From the NCBI RefSeq assembly GCF_003323745.1, contig NZ_QOIL01000011.1, positions 124,001 through 188,000 on the forward strand: 64,000 nucleotides of DNA, in the 5' to 3' direction. The stretch is from Sphaerisporangium album (lineage in GTDB: Bacteria; Actinomycetota; Actinomycetes; Streptosporangiales; Streptosporangiaceae). The position numbers were made by a program, and so were the translations under genes. Shown piece after piece: positions 18,274 through 26,554 of this stretch. The number at the start of each line of letters is the position of its first letter. Positions within the stretch are counted from its first letter, which is position 1. The notes under the pieces were generated by a model. It was not told the origin of the DNA. It saw only the letters and a list, made by a program, of their open reading frames with translations, and did no database searches.

Positions 18274-18843
18274 ATGGAGGATCGTGTCCTGGAACTGCAC
18301 GCCGTCGCGATGGACGAGTTCGGTCTGCGCGTGGCGATGGTCGGGGAAGACCGGTGGGACGCTCCGACGCCGTGCGAGGGGTGGACCGTCCGCGACCTGG
18401 TCGGCCACCTGGTGACCGAGCAGCTGTGGGTGCCGCCGCTGCTCGCCGGGCGGACCGTCGAGGAGGTCGGCGACCGCTTCGACGGCGACCAGCTGGGCGA
18501 CGACCCGGTGGGCCGGTGGACGCAGGCGAGCGCCGAGGCGCAGCGGGCCTTCGCCGAGCCCGGCGCCCTGGACCGCGACGTCCACCTGTCCTACGGGACG
18601 GTGAGCGCCCGGCGCTACTGCATGGAGATGAGCAGCGACCTGGCCGTCCACGCCTGGGACCTGGCCCGCGCCCTCGGCGTGGACAGCCGCATCGACCCCG
18701 CGCTCATGGCCGAGGTCTACGACTACCTGGCACCGATGAAGGACGAGCTGTCGGCGAGCGGCATGTTCGCCCCGCCCGTCCCCGTGCCGGACGACGCGGG
18801 CCCGCAGGACCGCACCCTGGCCCTCACCGGCCGCCACCCCTGA
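18274..18843 (+). CDS. TIGR03086-type maleylpyruvate isomerase-like protein
   Basis: The 189-residue protein belongs to the mycothiol-dependent maleylpyruvate isomerase/DinB-like group of four-helix proteins, TIGR03086 subtype. Recognisable are WDAPTPCEGWTVRDLVGHLV near residue 28 and DLAVHAWDLARALG near 125, whose His residues form the metal site of the fold. Members are common in actinobacteria and mostly of unknown function. The ATG start at 18274 lies 58 bp after corA. No operon partner is evident downstream. Confidence 0.85.
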   Translation: MEDRVLELHAVAMDEFGLRVAMVGEDRWDAPTPCEGWTVRDLVGHLVTEQLWVPPLLAGRTVEEVGDRFDGDQLGDDPVGRWTQASAEAQRAFAEPGALDRDVHLSYGTVSARRYCMEMSSDLAVHAWDLARALGVDSRIDPALMAEVYDYLAPMKDELSASGMFAPPVPVPDDAGPQDRTLALTGRHP

Positions 18844-19037
18844 CCCGGGACCGGGAACCGCACAGGGCCGTCGCGGCGTCGCCGGAGATATGGGTGATCT
18901 CCACCTCGCCGGGACGGCGCCGGCGCGAGGACGAACGCTGCCAGGCGCTGCTCAAGGACGAGCGCTTCCACCGGTCACGGACCTGGGCGTTCGGTCGCGT
19001 GCGCCTGACCCTCGTCACCCGCTCGGGCTCGGCCCGC
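18844..19037. other. Intergenic stretch without recognisable gene
   Basis: Between the TIGR03086-type gene and the convergent E1 gene there are 194 bp. A plus-strand frame without a normal start (ending 19049, containing REDERCQALLKDERF) is open here but I cannot match it to a family. Confidence 0.4.
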
Positions 19038-21248
19038 TCAGGCCAGTAGCCTCCGGGCGGCCACTTCGATGGCGGCCTCGGACAGCAGCACGTGGGCGGC
19101 GGCGTCGCCCAGCGGGACGAAGCTGTCCCGGGAGGTCACCCGGGCCGCCCTTCCGCCGAACCCGTTGTCGGCGAGCGCCGCCAGCACCCCCTCCGACACA
19201 CCTCCCGAGCCCCGGGTCTCGTCGGCGACGAGCACCCGGCCCGTCAGATCGGCCGCACGGATCAGGTCCTCCACCGGCAGGGGCGACAGCCACCGCAGGT
19301 CCAGCACACGGCAGCCGTACCCCTCGGAGGTCAGCCGGATCGCCGCCCGCAGGCTCATGCGCAGCCCGTTGCCGAACGTCACGATCGTCAGGTCGCGGCC
19401 GTCGCCGTACGAGCGCGCCCGGCCGATCGGCACGTGCGTCTCCGGCCACCTCGGCGGCGGGACGTACGGGGCGAGCCAGCCGTCGTCGCCCTCGTCCATC
19501 AGGTCGCGGGTGCCGTAGAGCGCGATCGGCTCCAGGAACACGCACACCTCGCCGTCGGCCTTGGCGGCGGCCACGCAGGTGCGCAGCATCGCGGCGGCGT
19601 CGTCGGGCCGGGCGGGGGAGGCGACGACCAGCCCGGGGATGTCGCGGAGCGCGGCCACCGAGTTGTCGTTGTGGAAGTGGCCGCCGAACCCCTTTTGGTA
19701 GGCGTACGCGGCCACCCGCACGACCATCGGGTTGCGGTAGGCGCCTTTGGAGAAGAACCGCAGCGAGGCGGCCTCGCCGCGGATCTGGTCCAGGGCGTTG
19801 TGCAGATAGGCGAGGTACTGGATCTCCGGAATCGGCAGCAGGCCGGAGGCGCCCGCGCCGAGCGCGAGGCCGAGCAGCGCCTGCTCGTCCAGCGGGGTGT
19901 CGAAGACGCGGGCCGCGCCGAACCTCTTCAGCAGCCCCCGCGTGACGCCGTACACGCCGCCCTTGCGCGCGACGTCCTCCCCGAACAGCAGGGCCTCCGG
20001 GTGCGCGGCGAGGATCTCGGTGAGCGTGCGGTTGATCGACTGGGCGAGCGTGAGCGGGCCCTCCTGCTCGGGCGGCGTCCCGCCGAACAGTGCGGAGCGG
20101 TCGCGCGGACGCCGCGCGGCCCGCTCCGCGACCAGGGCCGGGCGGCGGGGCGCCAGCGGCTCCATGACCTCGCGGGCCGAGCGCAGCCGGGGCCGCCGGG
20201 TGGACTCGAGCGCGAGCTTCAGCACGTGCTCGCGGATCGTCTCGTACCGCCCGAGCAGCTCGTCGGGGTCGGTCAGCCCCGCCTCGACCAGCAGCCTGGC
20301 CGTGGCGACCAGCGGGTCGCGGTCGAGGGACTCGGCGATCTCGCGCGGCGCGCGGTAGGCCGACTCGACGTCCGACCCCGCGTGCCCCATCAGCCGGACC
20401 ACCCGCAGGTGCAGGAAGGCGGGAGACCTGCGGGCGCGCACGTGCTCCGCGGCCTGGACGGCGGCGTCGTAGGCCTCGGCCAGGTCGCAGCCGTCGGCCT
20501 GGAACCTCGGGATCAGGGGGTGGCCGGACGCCTCGACCCACCCCGGCGGGGTGCGGACGCTGATGCCGATGCCGTTGTCCTCGCAGACGAACAGGACGGG
20601 CAGCGGCAGGCCCTGGTAGGCGCAGTAGGCGGCGGTGTTGAAGCCGGTGAGCGCGCTCGCGTGGTTGACGGAGGCGTCGCCGAAGCTGCACACCGCGATC
20701 GACTCGGCCGGCCAGGCGGAGGAGACGCCGAGCTTGCGCGCCCGCTCGATGGCGAACGCCACCCCCACCGCCCTCGGCAGGTGGCTGGCGATCGTCGAGG
20801 TCTGCGGGATGACCGCGAGGTCGGGGTGGCCGAACACCTTGTGGCGGCCTCCGGAGATCGGCTCCTCGGCCGCGGCGGACAGGCCGAGCAGGACGTCGCG
20901 CAGGCCCTCCTCGGCGAGCCGCCCCGCCTGCGCGGACCGCGCCAGGTAGAACGCCCCGGACCGGTAGTGCAGCAGCGCCGGGTCGGTGGCGCGGACGGCC
21001 GCGGCGACCGCCGCGTTGCCCTCGTGGCCGGCCGACCCGATCGTGTAGAAGCCCTCGCCCTGCTCGCGCAGCCACCGGGCGGCGATGTCGAGCAGCCGGC
21101 TGGCGAGCTGGATCTCGAAGAGCTCCCGGCAGCGCGCGCCCGTCAGCGTCGTGCCCGGGCGTATGGGCAGGGCGGGATCGCGTCGCGTACCCGGGGAGAG
21201 CGCGGCGACCGACTCGGTGAAGTGCGTCTCTACTGCGTCTCGGCCCAC
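19038..21248 (-). CDS. Fused alpha-beta E1 of a 2-oxoacid dehydrogenase
   Basis: The 736-residue protein joins E1 alpha (about residues 35-370) and E1 beta (about 395-736) in one chain. The alpha half shows IGSAGHEGN and the thiamine-diphosphate motif GDASVNHASALTGFN followed by CEDNGIGIS. The beta half shows LTEILAAHPEALLFGEDV, FDTPLDEQALLGLALG and GSGGVSEGVLAAL. Such enzymes decarboxylate pyruvate or branched-chain 2-oxoacids and pass the acyl group to a lipoyl E2. No E2 or E3 gene is in the window, so it must use distant partners. The start is GTG 21248. Branched-chain substrates are a guess encouraged by the leucine-type operon 7 kb away. Confidence 0.88.
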   Translation of the reverse strand: MGRDAVETHFTESVAALSPGTRRDPALPIRPGTTLTGARCRELFEIQLASRLLDIAARWLREQGEGFYTIGSAGHEGNAAVAAAVRATDPALLHYRSGAFYLARSAQAGRLAEEGLRDVLLGLSAAAEEPISGGRHKVFGHPDLAVIPQTSTIASHLPRAVGVAFAIERARKLGVSSAWPAESIAVCSFGDASVNHASALTGFNTAAYCAYQGLPLPVLFVCEDNGIGISVRTPPGWVEASGHPLIPRFQADGCDLAEAYDAAVQAAEHVRARRSPAFLHLRVVRLMGHAGSDVESAYRAPREIAESLDRDPLVATARLLVEAGLTDPDELLGRYETIREHVLKLALESTRRPRLRSAREVMEPLAPRRPALVAERAARRPRDRSALFGGTPPEQEGPLTLAQSINRTLTEILAAHPEALLFGEDVARKGGVYGVTRGLLKRFGAARVFDTPLDEQALLGLALGAGASGLLPIPEIQYLAYLHNALDQIRGEAASLRFFSKGAYRNPMVVRVAAYAYQKGFGGHFHNDNSVAALRDIPGLVVASPARPDDAAAMLRTCVAAAKADGEVCVFLEPIALYGTRDLMDEGDDGWLAPYVPPPRWPETHVPIGRARSYGDGRDLTIVTFGNGLRMSLRAAIRLTSEGYGCRVLDLRWLSPLPVEDLIRAADLTGRVLVADETRGSGGVSEGVLAALADNGFGGRAARVTSRDSFVPLGDAAAHVLLSEAAIEVAARRLLA

Positions 21249-21450
21249 AAGGCCGATTATGTCGCCCCAGGCGAGGCGGCGTCCCCGGGCTTGCCGGAAC
21301 CGTCTGGCCGCGGGTGTGGATCATTCTATCTGACTTACGGAATTTACTCTTTGTCAGAAGTCACAACCACCGTACCGGGCCGCCCGTCTATTGAAGGGAA
21401 TGACGTGGCACCCTCAAGCCGCGTTAGAGCAACGGGAAGGACGGTACCCC
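21249..21450. promoter_or_regulatory. Divergent promoter region of E1 and secreted-protein genes
   Basis: This 202-bp gap contains a locally AT-rich patch (21320-21360) with 6-bp inverted arms TCTGAC (21329-21334) and GTCAGA (21353-21358), 18 nt apart. Such an arrangement could hold a promoter and operator, but nothing more definite can be read. Confidence 0.3.
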
Positions 21451-22818
21451 GTGTTTCAACGCATGCGCGCCGTCGTCGTGGCGGTGGCGATGGGCGCCGG
21501 GGCGTTGGCCCTGGTCTCCTCACCCGCGCCGGCCACGGCGATGGCGGCCCCCCAGGTCACCTCCGTGGAGGTCGGCCCGAGCCCGGTCGTCGTCGAGAGC
21601 AGGGACGGCAGGCCGGTCACGTTCAGCTTCCTCGTGGACGGCGCGACCACGGGAGGCTTCACCCTCAAGCGGCCCGACGGGTCGAGCCTCGACGTCGAGG
21701 CCAAGAAGGCCGGCGAGGTCGGCGGCAAGCAGAAGTGGGAGGGCACCCGCAGGTTCGGGCGCTCGGACGCCCCCGGCACGTGGAACGTCACGGCCAAGGC
21801 GACCAGCGTGACCGGAACCGGCCAGGCGTCCAAGGACTTCACGGTCAGGCAGGTCTGGGAGACCGACCTCGCCGGGTTCGGCGCCGGACCCGAGCCGATC
21901 GGCCGGGGCGACACGCTGGTGCTCCGGGGCCGCCTGCTGATCAACGGCACCGACGGATGGAAGCCGTACGCGTCGCAGAAGGTGCACGTCGCGTTCCGCG
22001 CGCTCGGCGCCTCCGGCTACGAGCGGGTCGCCGACAAGTACACCGACGCCAGGGGCCGCTTCTCGCTCGGCGTCAGGGCGTGGCGCACCGGCTGGTGGCG
22101 GGCCGAGTACGACGGTTCGGACGTCGCGCACAAGTCGGTCAGCGACAGCGACCGGGTGGACGTGCGGATCAAGAGGACCGGCAGCCGGATCTCCGGCTTC
22201 ACCGTGTCCCCGAACCCCGCGGCCAAGGGCGACGATCTCGTCGCGCGCGGCCGCCTGGAGGCCTTGCGCGGGTGGGACGGCTACCGCGGGCAGAAGGTCA
22301 ACCTGCTGTTCAAGCCCGACGGGTCGAGCCGGTGGCAGTTCGTGGCCTACGACCGGACCGACCGCGGCGGCCGGTTCCGGATCGACGCCCGGGCCGAGCG
22401 GTCCGGCTGGTTCCGCGCCGAGTTCCCGGGCTCCCGCACCGTGCGGGGGTCGAGCAGCCGCGCGGTGTACGTGACGGTCAGGACACCGCCGGCCCCGGCC
22501 GCCGGCACCCGGATCATCCGGTTCGACGCCTACCCCGAGCCGGTCAAGTACGGCAGGTACGTCAAGAACCGGGGTGCGCTGCAGATCTGGAAGGGCGACC
22601 ACTGGGCCGGGTACGGCCACCAGAAGGTCGCGCTGTACTTCAAGCGGGCCGGGTCGTCCAAGTGGGAGTACGTCAAGACCGTCGCGACCGGCACCTCCGG
22701 GGCGTTCTGGACCCAGGTCAAGGCGTGGAACTCCGGCCACTGGAAGGTCACGTTCAAGGGGAACGCCGGGGCACGCGCCTCGGCCTCCCGGGCCGACTAC
22801 GTCAAGGTGAAGAGGTGA
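21451..22818 (+). CDS. Secreted protein with three related beta-rich repeats
   Basis: I start at GTG 21451, which has GGAAGGA 8 nt upstream; the frame is open back to 21391. The 455-residue product has a classical signal peptide (hydrophobic residues about 9-24, Ala-rich cleavage area) and is then beta-rich. An N-terminal Ig-like part (about 28-140, SVEVGPSPVVVESRDGRPVTF) precedes three related units of about 105 residues. Each contains a DxLxxRGRL-like strand, a QKVxxxF strand, an FxLxVRAWxTGxW-like strand and ends with a V-rich strand. Trp and aromatic spacing is conserved in all three. No catalytic motif is visible, so adhesion, binding or matrix function is possible but unproven. Confidence 0.8.
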   Translation: MFQRMRAVVVAVAMGAGALALVSSPAPATAMAAPQVTSVEVGPSPVVVESRDGRPVTFSFLVDGATTGGFTLKRPDGSSLDVEAKKAGEVGGKQKWEGTRRFGRSDAPGTWNVTAKATSVTGTGQASKDFTVRQVWETDLAGFGAGPEPIGRGDTLVLRGRLLINGTDGWKPYASQKVHVAFRALGASGYERVADKYTDARGRFSLGVRAWRTGWWRAEYDGSDVAHKSVSDSDRVDVRIKRTGSRISGFTVSPNPAAKGDDLVARGRLEALRGWDGYRGQKVNLLFKPDGSSRWQFVAYDRTDRGGRFRIDARAERSGWFRAEFPGSRTVRGSSSRAVYVTVRTPPAPAAGTRIIRFDAYPEPVKYGRYVKNRGALQIWKGDHWAGYGHQKVALYFKRAGSSKWEYVKTVATGTSGAFWTQVKAWNSGHWKVTFKGNAGARASASRADYVKVKR

Positions 22819-22842
22819 CCTAGGCGTACGGCCGATAGCGCA

Positions 22843-22878
22843 CCGCGGCCCGGGAACCCGCGGGTTCCCGGGCCGTGG
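22843..22878. terminator. Bidirectional terminator hairpin
   Basis: A perfect 15-bp-arm palindrome (22846-22875), extended by three more pairs including one G-U, lies between the convergent secreted-protein and regulator genes. Position and strength make a two-way transcription terminator the simplest reading. Confidence 0.75.
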
Positions 22879-22895
22879 CGCTCGCCCGTCAGAGA

Positions 22896-23924
22896 TCAGG
22901 CGCCGAACTCTCCTGCCTTGATGCCGTTCGCGAAGTCCGCCCACTCGCCCGGCGTGAAGACCAACGCCGGTCCGGTCGGCCTCTTGCTGTCCCGGATGCC
23001 GATGCGCCCGCCCGCCAGCGGGGCCACCTCGACGCAATTGCCGCCGCTACCGCCGGAGAAACTGGACTTCGCCCATCGCGCCACGGCGAGTTCCTCGTTC
23101 AGCTCCATATGTTCTCGAATCTCCCTAATTCGCTCAAGAGATGCTTGCTGAGGCAGCGCCTCAGCACGGATCATCTCGTATCGCGTAAGGAGTTCGTGCA
23201 CTTCCGAAGCACGTTCGACCACCTGGCCGTGCCCGCCCACCGCCTCGACGTAGACGGAGTCCGGAACGCCCGGGGCCTGCGCCATAAGGAATCCGCCCTC
23301 CAGACCGGCGGTGGAACGCGCCAGGAACGGCAATACCTGGACAATGACGTTGGAAACCGTTTCGAGGTCTTCCAGGCGCCGGAGCTGATCGATCATCACA
23401 CGGGCGTCGCCGATGACGCGGTGCAGCGCGCCCTCGTCCACGACGGCCCAGAACATCGGCGGCTCGGGGCGCTCGAAGATGGTCTGGCGTTCCATGCGCG
23501 CGGCCACCTGTTCCTCCACCCGTTCCAGCACCGGGCGCGGCTCGCCGCGGAAGATCGCCCTGGCGTACGCCTCGGTCTGGAGCAGGCCGGGGATGACCAG
23601 CGGCTCCCAGGCGCGCAGCGCCGAGGCCTCGCGCTCGATGTCCAGCCAGGGCCGGAACCACGGCGGCGTCGCCGAGTGGTGGATGAACGGCCACAGCCGG
23701 ACCAGCGCGCCGTCCAGGTCGAGCGCGTCGTCGCAGCGCTGGGCGAAGTCCCGCGACGGCGTGCGCTTGGCGGTCTCGACCGAGCTGATCATCGCGGCCG
23801 TGTACTGCACGCGGGCCGCGAGCTGCTCCTGGGAGAGACCGGCGGCCTTCCGGTGTTTGCGCAGCTCGTACCCGAAAAGGGCTCTCGGGCTCTCCGCGGG
23901 GTTGAGCTCACTTGGATGCGGCAT
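22896..23924 (-). CDS. XRE regulator with DUF5753 fused to a DUF397 domain
   Basis: The 342-residue protein has an N-terminal XRE helix-turn-helix (about residues 18-75, LRKHRKAAGLSQEQLAARV), a DUF5753 region (about 90-265, with VIPGLLQTEAYARAIF) and then, in the same open frame, a complete DUF397 domain (about 283-342, WAKSSFSGGSGGNC to FTPGEWADF). In actinobacteria these are almost always two neighbouring genes; here a linker of about 15 residues joins them with an internal Met at the usual DUF397 start. XRE/DUF397 pairs act as regulator and small antagonist in development and secondary metabolism (established for related BldB/WhiJ-type systems). A fused protein would be a self-regulated switch, which is my inference. 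Confidence 0.9.
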   Translation of the reverse strand: MPHPSELNPAESPRALFGYELRKHRKAAGLSQEQLAARVQYTAAMISSVETAKRTPSRDFAQRCDDALDLDGALVRLWPFIHHSATPPWFRPWLDIEREASALRAWEPLVIPGLLQTEAYARAIFRGEPRPVLERVEEQVAARMERQTIFERPEPPMFWAVVDEGALHRVIGDARVMIDQLRRLEDLETVSNVIVQVLPFLARSTAGLEGGFLMAQAPGVPDSVYVEAVGGHGQVVERASEVHELLTRYEMIRAEALPQQASLERIREIREHMELNEELAVARWAKSSFSGGSGGNCVEVAPLAGGRIGIRDSKRPTGPALVFTPGEWADFANGIKAGEFGA

Positions 23925-24244
23925 CGAGACGCTCCTCCGACCGCCCCGCGTTTCTCACGGCGGGATTAACCAGATCTGTCCGTGCGGTGTTGAAGGGAAA
24001 GCTCTACCGAGAGTAATCGCGAAGGAGCAATCTGAGAAGACCGGGCGAAGACGCCGGGGGGTATGGGTGGTCCGACGCCGTGGAAGACCTTCACGGCCGA
24101 ATGTAGCCCTTTAAGGCATTTATGGCTTTAACTCGACCGGCGGCGGCTTCGTTACAGAAATCGCGTCCGGGACGGGCCACGGAAACACGCGGCCCGGGCA
24201 CCTGGCCCGGGTCACTCTCCCATTCGACGAACGGTTCTCATCTC
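23925..24244. other. 320-bp divergent intergenic region
   Basis: The region between the fused XRE protein gene and the small plus-strand gene is less GC-rich than its surroundings. It contains a bulged hairpin (about 24079-24097) and a CCCGGG-bearing imperfect hairpin (about 24190-24214). I see no coding signal. It should hold both divergent promoters. Confidence 0.45.
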
Positions 24245-24628
24245 ATGAACCAGATCAAGACCAAGGCGGTTACGGAGAAGAAGGCGCACGCGGAGACGCG
24301 GCTGCTGGAGGCGCTGCACGACAGCCTGCGCGAGGAGGGCATCGCCTGCCTGGTGGTACGGCGGGTACGTCTGGTGCTCGCGTACGGGAAGATCCAGCCG
24401 GTGACCCACCAGCCCGGCGAGCTGCTGGTGTTCGGCCCGGACGGCTCGCCCCGGGGGCGGGTCACGATCCAGACGGGCATGCGCGGCACGGCCTACCGCG
24501 TCTGCCCGCGGGGCGGCGCGCCCGAGTGCCAGTTCGTCATGACGCAGCTCACCGAGGTCATCGCCTACCTCGGCGGCGTCGTGCGGGACTACGGCGCGGC
24601 GGTGACGGGCGAGCCGTCCGGCGGCTAG
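24245..24628 (+). CDS. Small conserved-looking protein of unknown function
   Basis: I choose ATG 24245; the frame is open to 24122 but the upstream part lacks coding character. The 127-residue soluble protein has a basic N-terminal helix followed by a mixed alpha/beta pattern (LVVRRVRLVLAYG, GELLVFGPDG, GRVTIQTGM) and a Cys-containing VCPRGGAPECQF segment. I do not recognise the family. Proteins of this size and composition commonly lie beside XRE/DUF5753 loci in actinobacteria, and here it is divergent from the fused regulator, so it may be its target. Confidence 0.6.
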   Translation: MNQIKTKAVTEKKAHAETRLLEALHDSLREEGIACLVVRRVRLVLAYGKIQPVTHQPGELLVFGPDGSPRGRVTIQTGMRGTAYRVCPRGGAPECQFVMTQLTEVIAYLGGVVRDYGAAVTGEPSGG

Positions 24629-24636
24629 TGTCGTGC

Positions 24637-24662
24637 CCGGCCGGCCGTATCCGGCCGGCCGT
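24637..24662. terminator. GC-rich hairpin between convergent genes
   Basis: Repeated GGCCGG/CCGGCC blocks flank CCGTATCC and can form a strong hairpin between the small gene ending at 24628 and the ABC permease ending at 24696. It likely terminates both transcripts. Confidence 0.6.
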
Positions 24663-24695
24663 GTCGGGGGTTCGGCGCCGGCCTGTCCGGTGGGG

Positions 24696-25568
24696 CTAGT
24701 CGGTGCGGCGGAACTGGGCGATGGCGACGCCGAGGAGGGCCGCGCCCATCAGGGCGACGATGCCGAGCTCCAGCGCGACCGGGACGTGCCAGCCGAACCA
24801 GTGGACGCCGGGGTTGAGCGCGTCGACGACCTGCGGGCTCACCGACAGGTGGCTGAACACGGCGTGGCGCATCGGGTCGACGGCGTACGTCAGGGGGTTG
24901 ATCTTCGTGAGCAGGGCGAGCCATGTCGGCAGGTTGGCCAGGGGGAACATGGCGCCCGACAGGAAGATCATCGGCATGATGGCCATCTGCATGACGCCGA
25001 AGAACGACTGCATGTTCTTCATGCGCGCCGCCAGGCTGACGCCGAAGGCGGTGATCGTGAACGAGGCCAGGAACATCTCGCCCAGCAGCGTGAGGATCAG
25101 CGTGGGGGAGTAGGGCACGTGCACCAGGCCGGCCAGGGCCAGGATGATGACGCCCTGGCCGGTCGCGACGATGCCGCCGCCCAGGCACTTGCCGATCACG
25201 ATCGAGCCGCGCCCGACCGGCGCGACCAGCATCTCGCGCAGGAACCCGAACTCGCGGTCCCAGACGATCGAGCCCGCGGAGAACATCGCCGTCGTGATCA
25301 CCGTCATGGCGATCACGCCCGGGTACATGAACGTGCGGAAGTCGACTCCCTGGGCGGCGCGGCCCGAGATCAGCGTGCTCAGGCCGGTTCCCATCACGAA
25401 CAGCCACAGCACGGGCTGGACGAGCACGGACACCATGCGCGTGCGGTCGTTGACGAACCGCAGCAGCTCGCGGTGCAGCACGATCTTGATCGCGCGCAGG
25501 TCGTGGCGGACGCTGCGGCCCGGCACACGCACCCGGACGACGCCGGGCGCGGTGACTCCGGTTGCCAT
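24696..25568 (-). CDS. ABC-2 type exporter permease (DrrB-like)
   Basis: The 290-residue protein has six predicted transmembrane segments and the ABC-2 permease layout. Its charged N-terminus HDLRAIKIVLHRELLRF is typical of DrrB-type drug or lipid exporters. It starts at ATG 25568. Its Shine-Dalgarno AGGAGG is formed by the last two Arg codons of the upstream ATPase gene, whose stop is 2 bp before this start, so the two are tightly coupled. Together with the ATPase it forms an exporter in the cytoplasmic membrane. The exported compound is unknown. Confidence 0.92.
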   Translation of the reverse strand: MATGVTAPGVVRVRVPGRSVRHDLRAIKIVLHRELLRFVNDRTRMVSVLVQPVLWLFVMGTGLSTLISGRAAQGVDFRTFMYPGVIAMTVITTAMFSAGSIVWDREFGFLREMLVAPVGRGSIVIGKCLGGGIVATGQGVIILALAGLVHVPYSPTLILTLLGEMFLASFTITAFGVSLAARMKNMQSFFGVMQMAIMPMIFLSGAMFPLANLPTWLALLTKINPLTYAVDPMRHAVFSHLSVSPQVVDALNPGVHWFGWHVPVALELGIVALMGAALLGVAIAQFRRTD

Positions 25569-25570
25569 CT

Positions 25571-26554
25571 CTACCTCCTCGCCATGGCGCGCATGACGGA
25601 CGACGCGCCGCTCTCGCCCTCGGCGTCACGGATCGTGGAGCCGGTGTAGTTCATGAAGACGTCGTCCAGCGACGGGCGCGACACGCTGACCGAGCGGATC
25701 GGCACGCCCAGCTCGGAGAACAGCCGGGGCACGAACGCCTCGCCGGAGGCCACGGCGAAGGTCACCATGCCCTCGCGGACGGCCGCGTCCAGGTCGAAGC
25801 GCTCCTTGAGCGCGGTGATGGCCGTCTCGTCGTCGGCGGTCTGGATCTGGACGCGGTCCTTGCCGACGCTGGCCTTCAGCGCCTCGGGCGAGTCGATGAC
25901 CACGATCTCGCCGTGGTCGATGATCGCGATGCGGTCGCAGTACTCGGCCTCGTCCATGTAGTGCGTCGTCATGAAGATCGTGATGTCCTCGGTGTGACGC
26001 AGTTTGTTGATATATCCCCAGATGGCGGAGCGGGTCTGCGGGTCCAGGCCCACGGTGGGCTCGTCCAGGAAGAGCACGCGCGGCGAGTGCAGCAACCCGC
26101 GCGCGATCTCCAGGCGGCGCTTCATGCCTCCCGAGAACGTGTTCACCTTGGCGTCCCTGCGGTCCCAGAGCGCGACCATCTCCAGGACCTGCTTGATGCG
26201 CTCTCCGACGACGTCCCTCGGCACACCGTACAGCTCGGCGTGGAAGCGCAGGTTCTGCGCGGCCGACAGGTATCCGTCCAGGGTGGGGTCCTGGAACACC
26301 AGCCCGATGTTGCGCCGCACCTCGTCGCGCTCCCGGACGACGTCGTGCCCCGCCACCAGGGCGCTGCCGCCCGTCGGGTTCACCAGCGTGCACAGCATGC
26401 TGATCGTGGTGGTCTTCCCGGCGCCGTTCGGGCCGAGGAAGCCGAACACCTCGCCCGGCCGCACGTCGAACTCGACGCCCTTCACGGCCTCCAGCGTGCC
26501 GTAGTTCTTCCTGAGCCCCCGTACGGCGACGGCGGGCGCCTCGCTTGTCGTCAC
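25571..26554 (-). CDS. ABC exporter ATP-binding subunit (DrrA-like)
   Basis: The start is GTG 26554, overlapping the PadR stop (GTGA); the longer open frame to 26755 runs inside padR. The 327-residue ATPase has Walker A GPNGAGKTTTISML near residue 42, signature FSGGMKRRLEIARG near 140, Walker B VLFLDEPTVGLDP near 160 and the H-loop MTTHYMDEAEYCDR. A C-terminal extension of about 85 residues after the nucleotide-binding domain is typical of the DrrA/DUF4162 group. It powers the DrrB-like permease encoded next. Confidence 0.94.
   Translation of the reverse strand: MTTSEAPAVAVRGLRKNYGTLEAVKGVEFDVRPGEVFGFLGPNGAGKTTTISMLCTLVNPTGGSALVAGHDVVRERDEVRRNIGLVFQDPTLDGYLSAAQNLRFHAELYGVPRDVVGERIKQVLEMVALWDRRDAKVNTFSGGMKRRLEIARGLLHSPRVLFLDEPTVGLDPQTRSAIWGYINKLRHTEDITIFMTTHYMDEAEYCDRIAIIDHGEIVVIDSPEALKASVGKDRVQIQTADDETAITALKERFDLDAAVREGMVTFAVASGEAFVPRLFSELGVPIRSVSVSRPSLDDVFMNYTGSTIRDAEGESGASSVMRAMARR

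Noticed and set aside
18824-19049. Small ORFs on both strands between the TIGR03086-type gene and E1
   Set aside because: No ribosome-binding site, no start in the best plus frame, and no family resemblance.
19092-22823. 1243-residue plus-strand open frame
   Set aside because: It runs antisense through the E1 gene and out of frame through the secreted-protein gene; no motif is recognisable.
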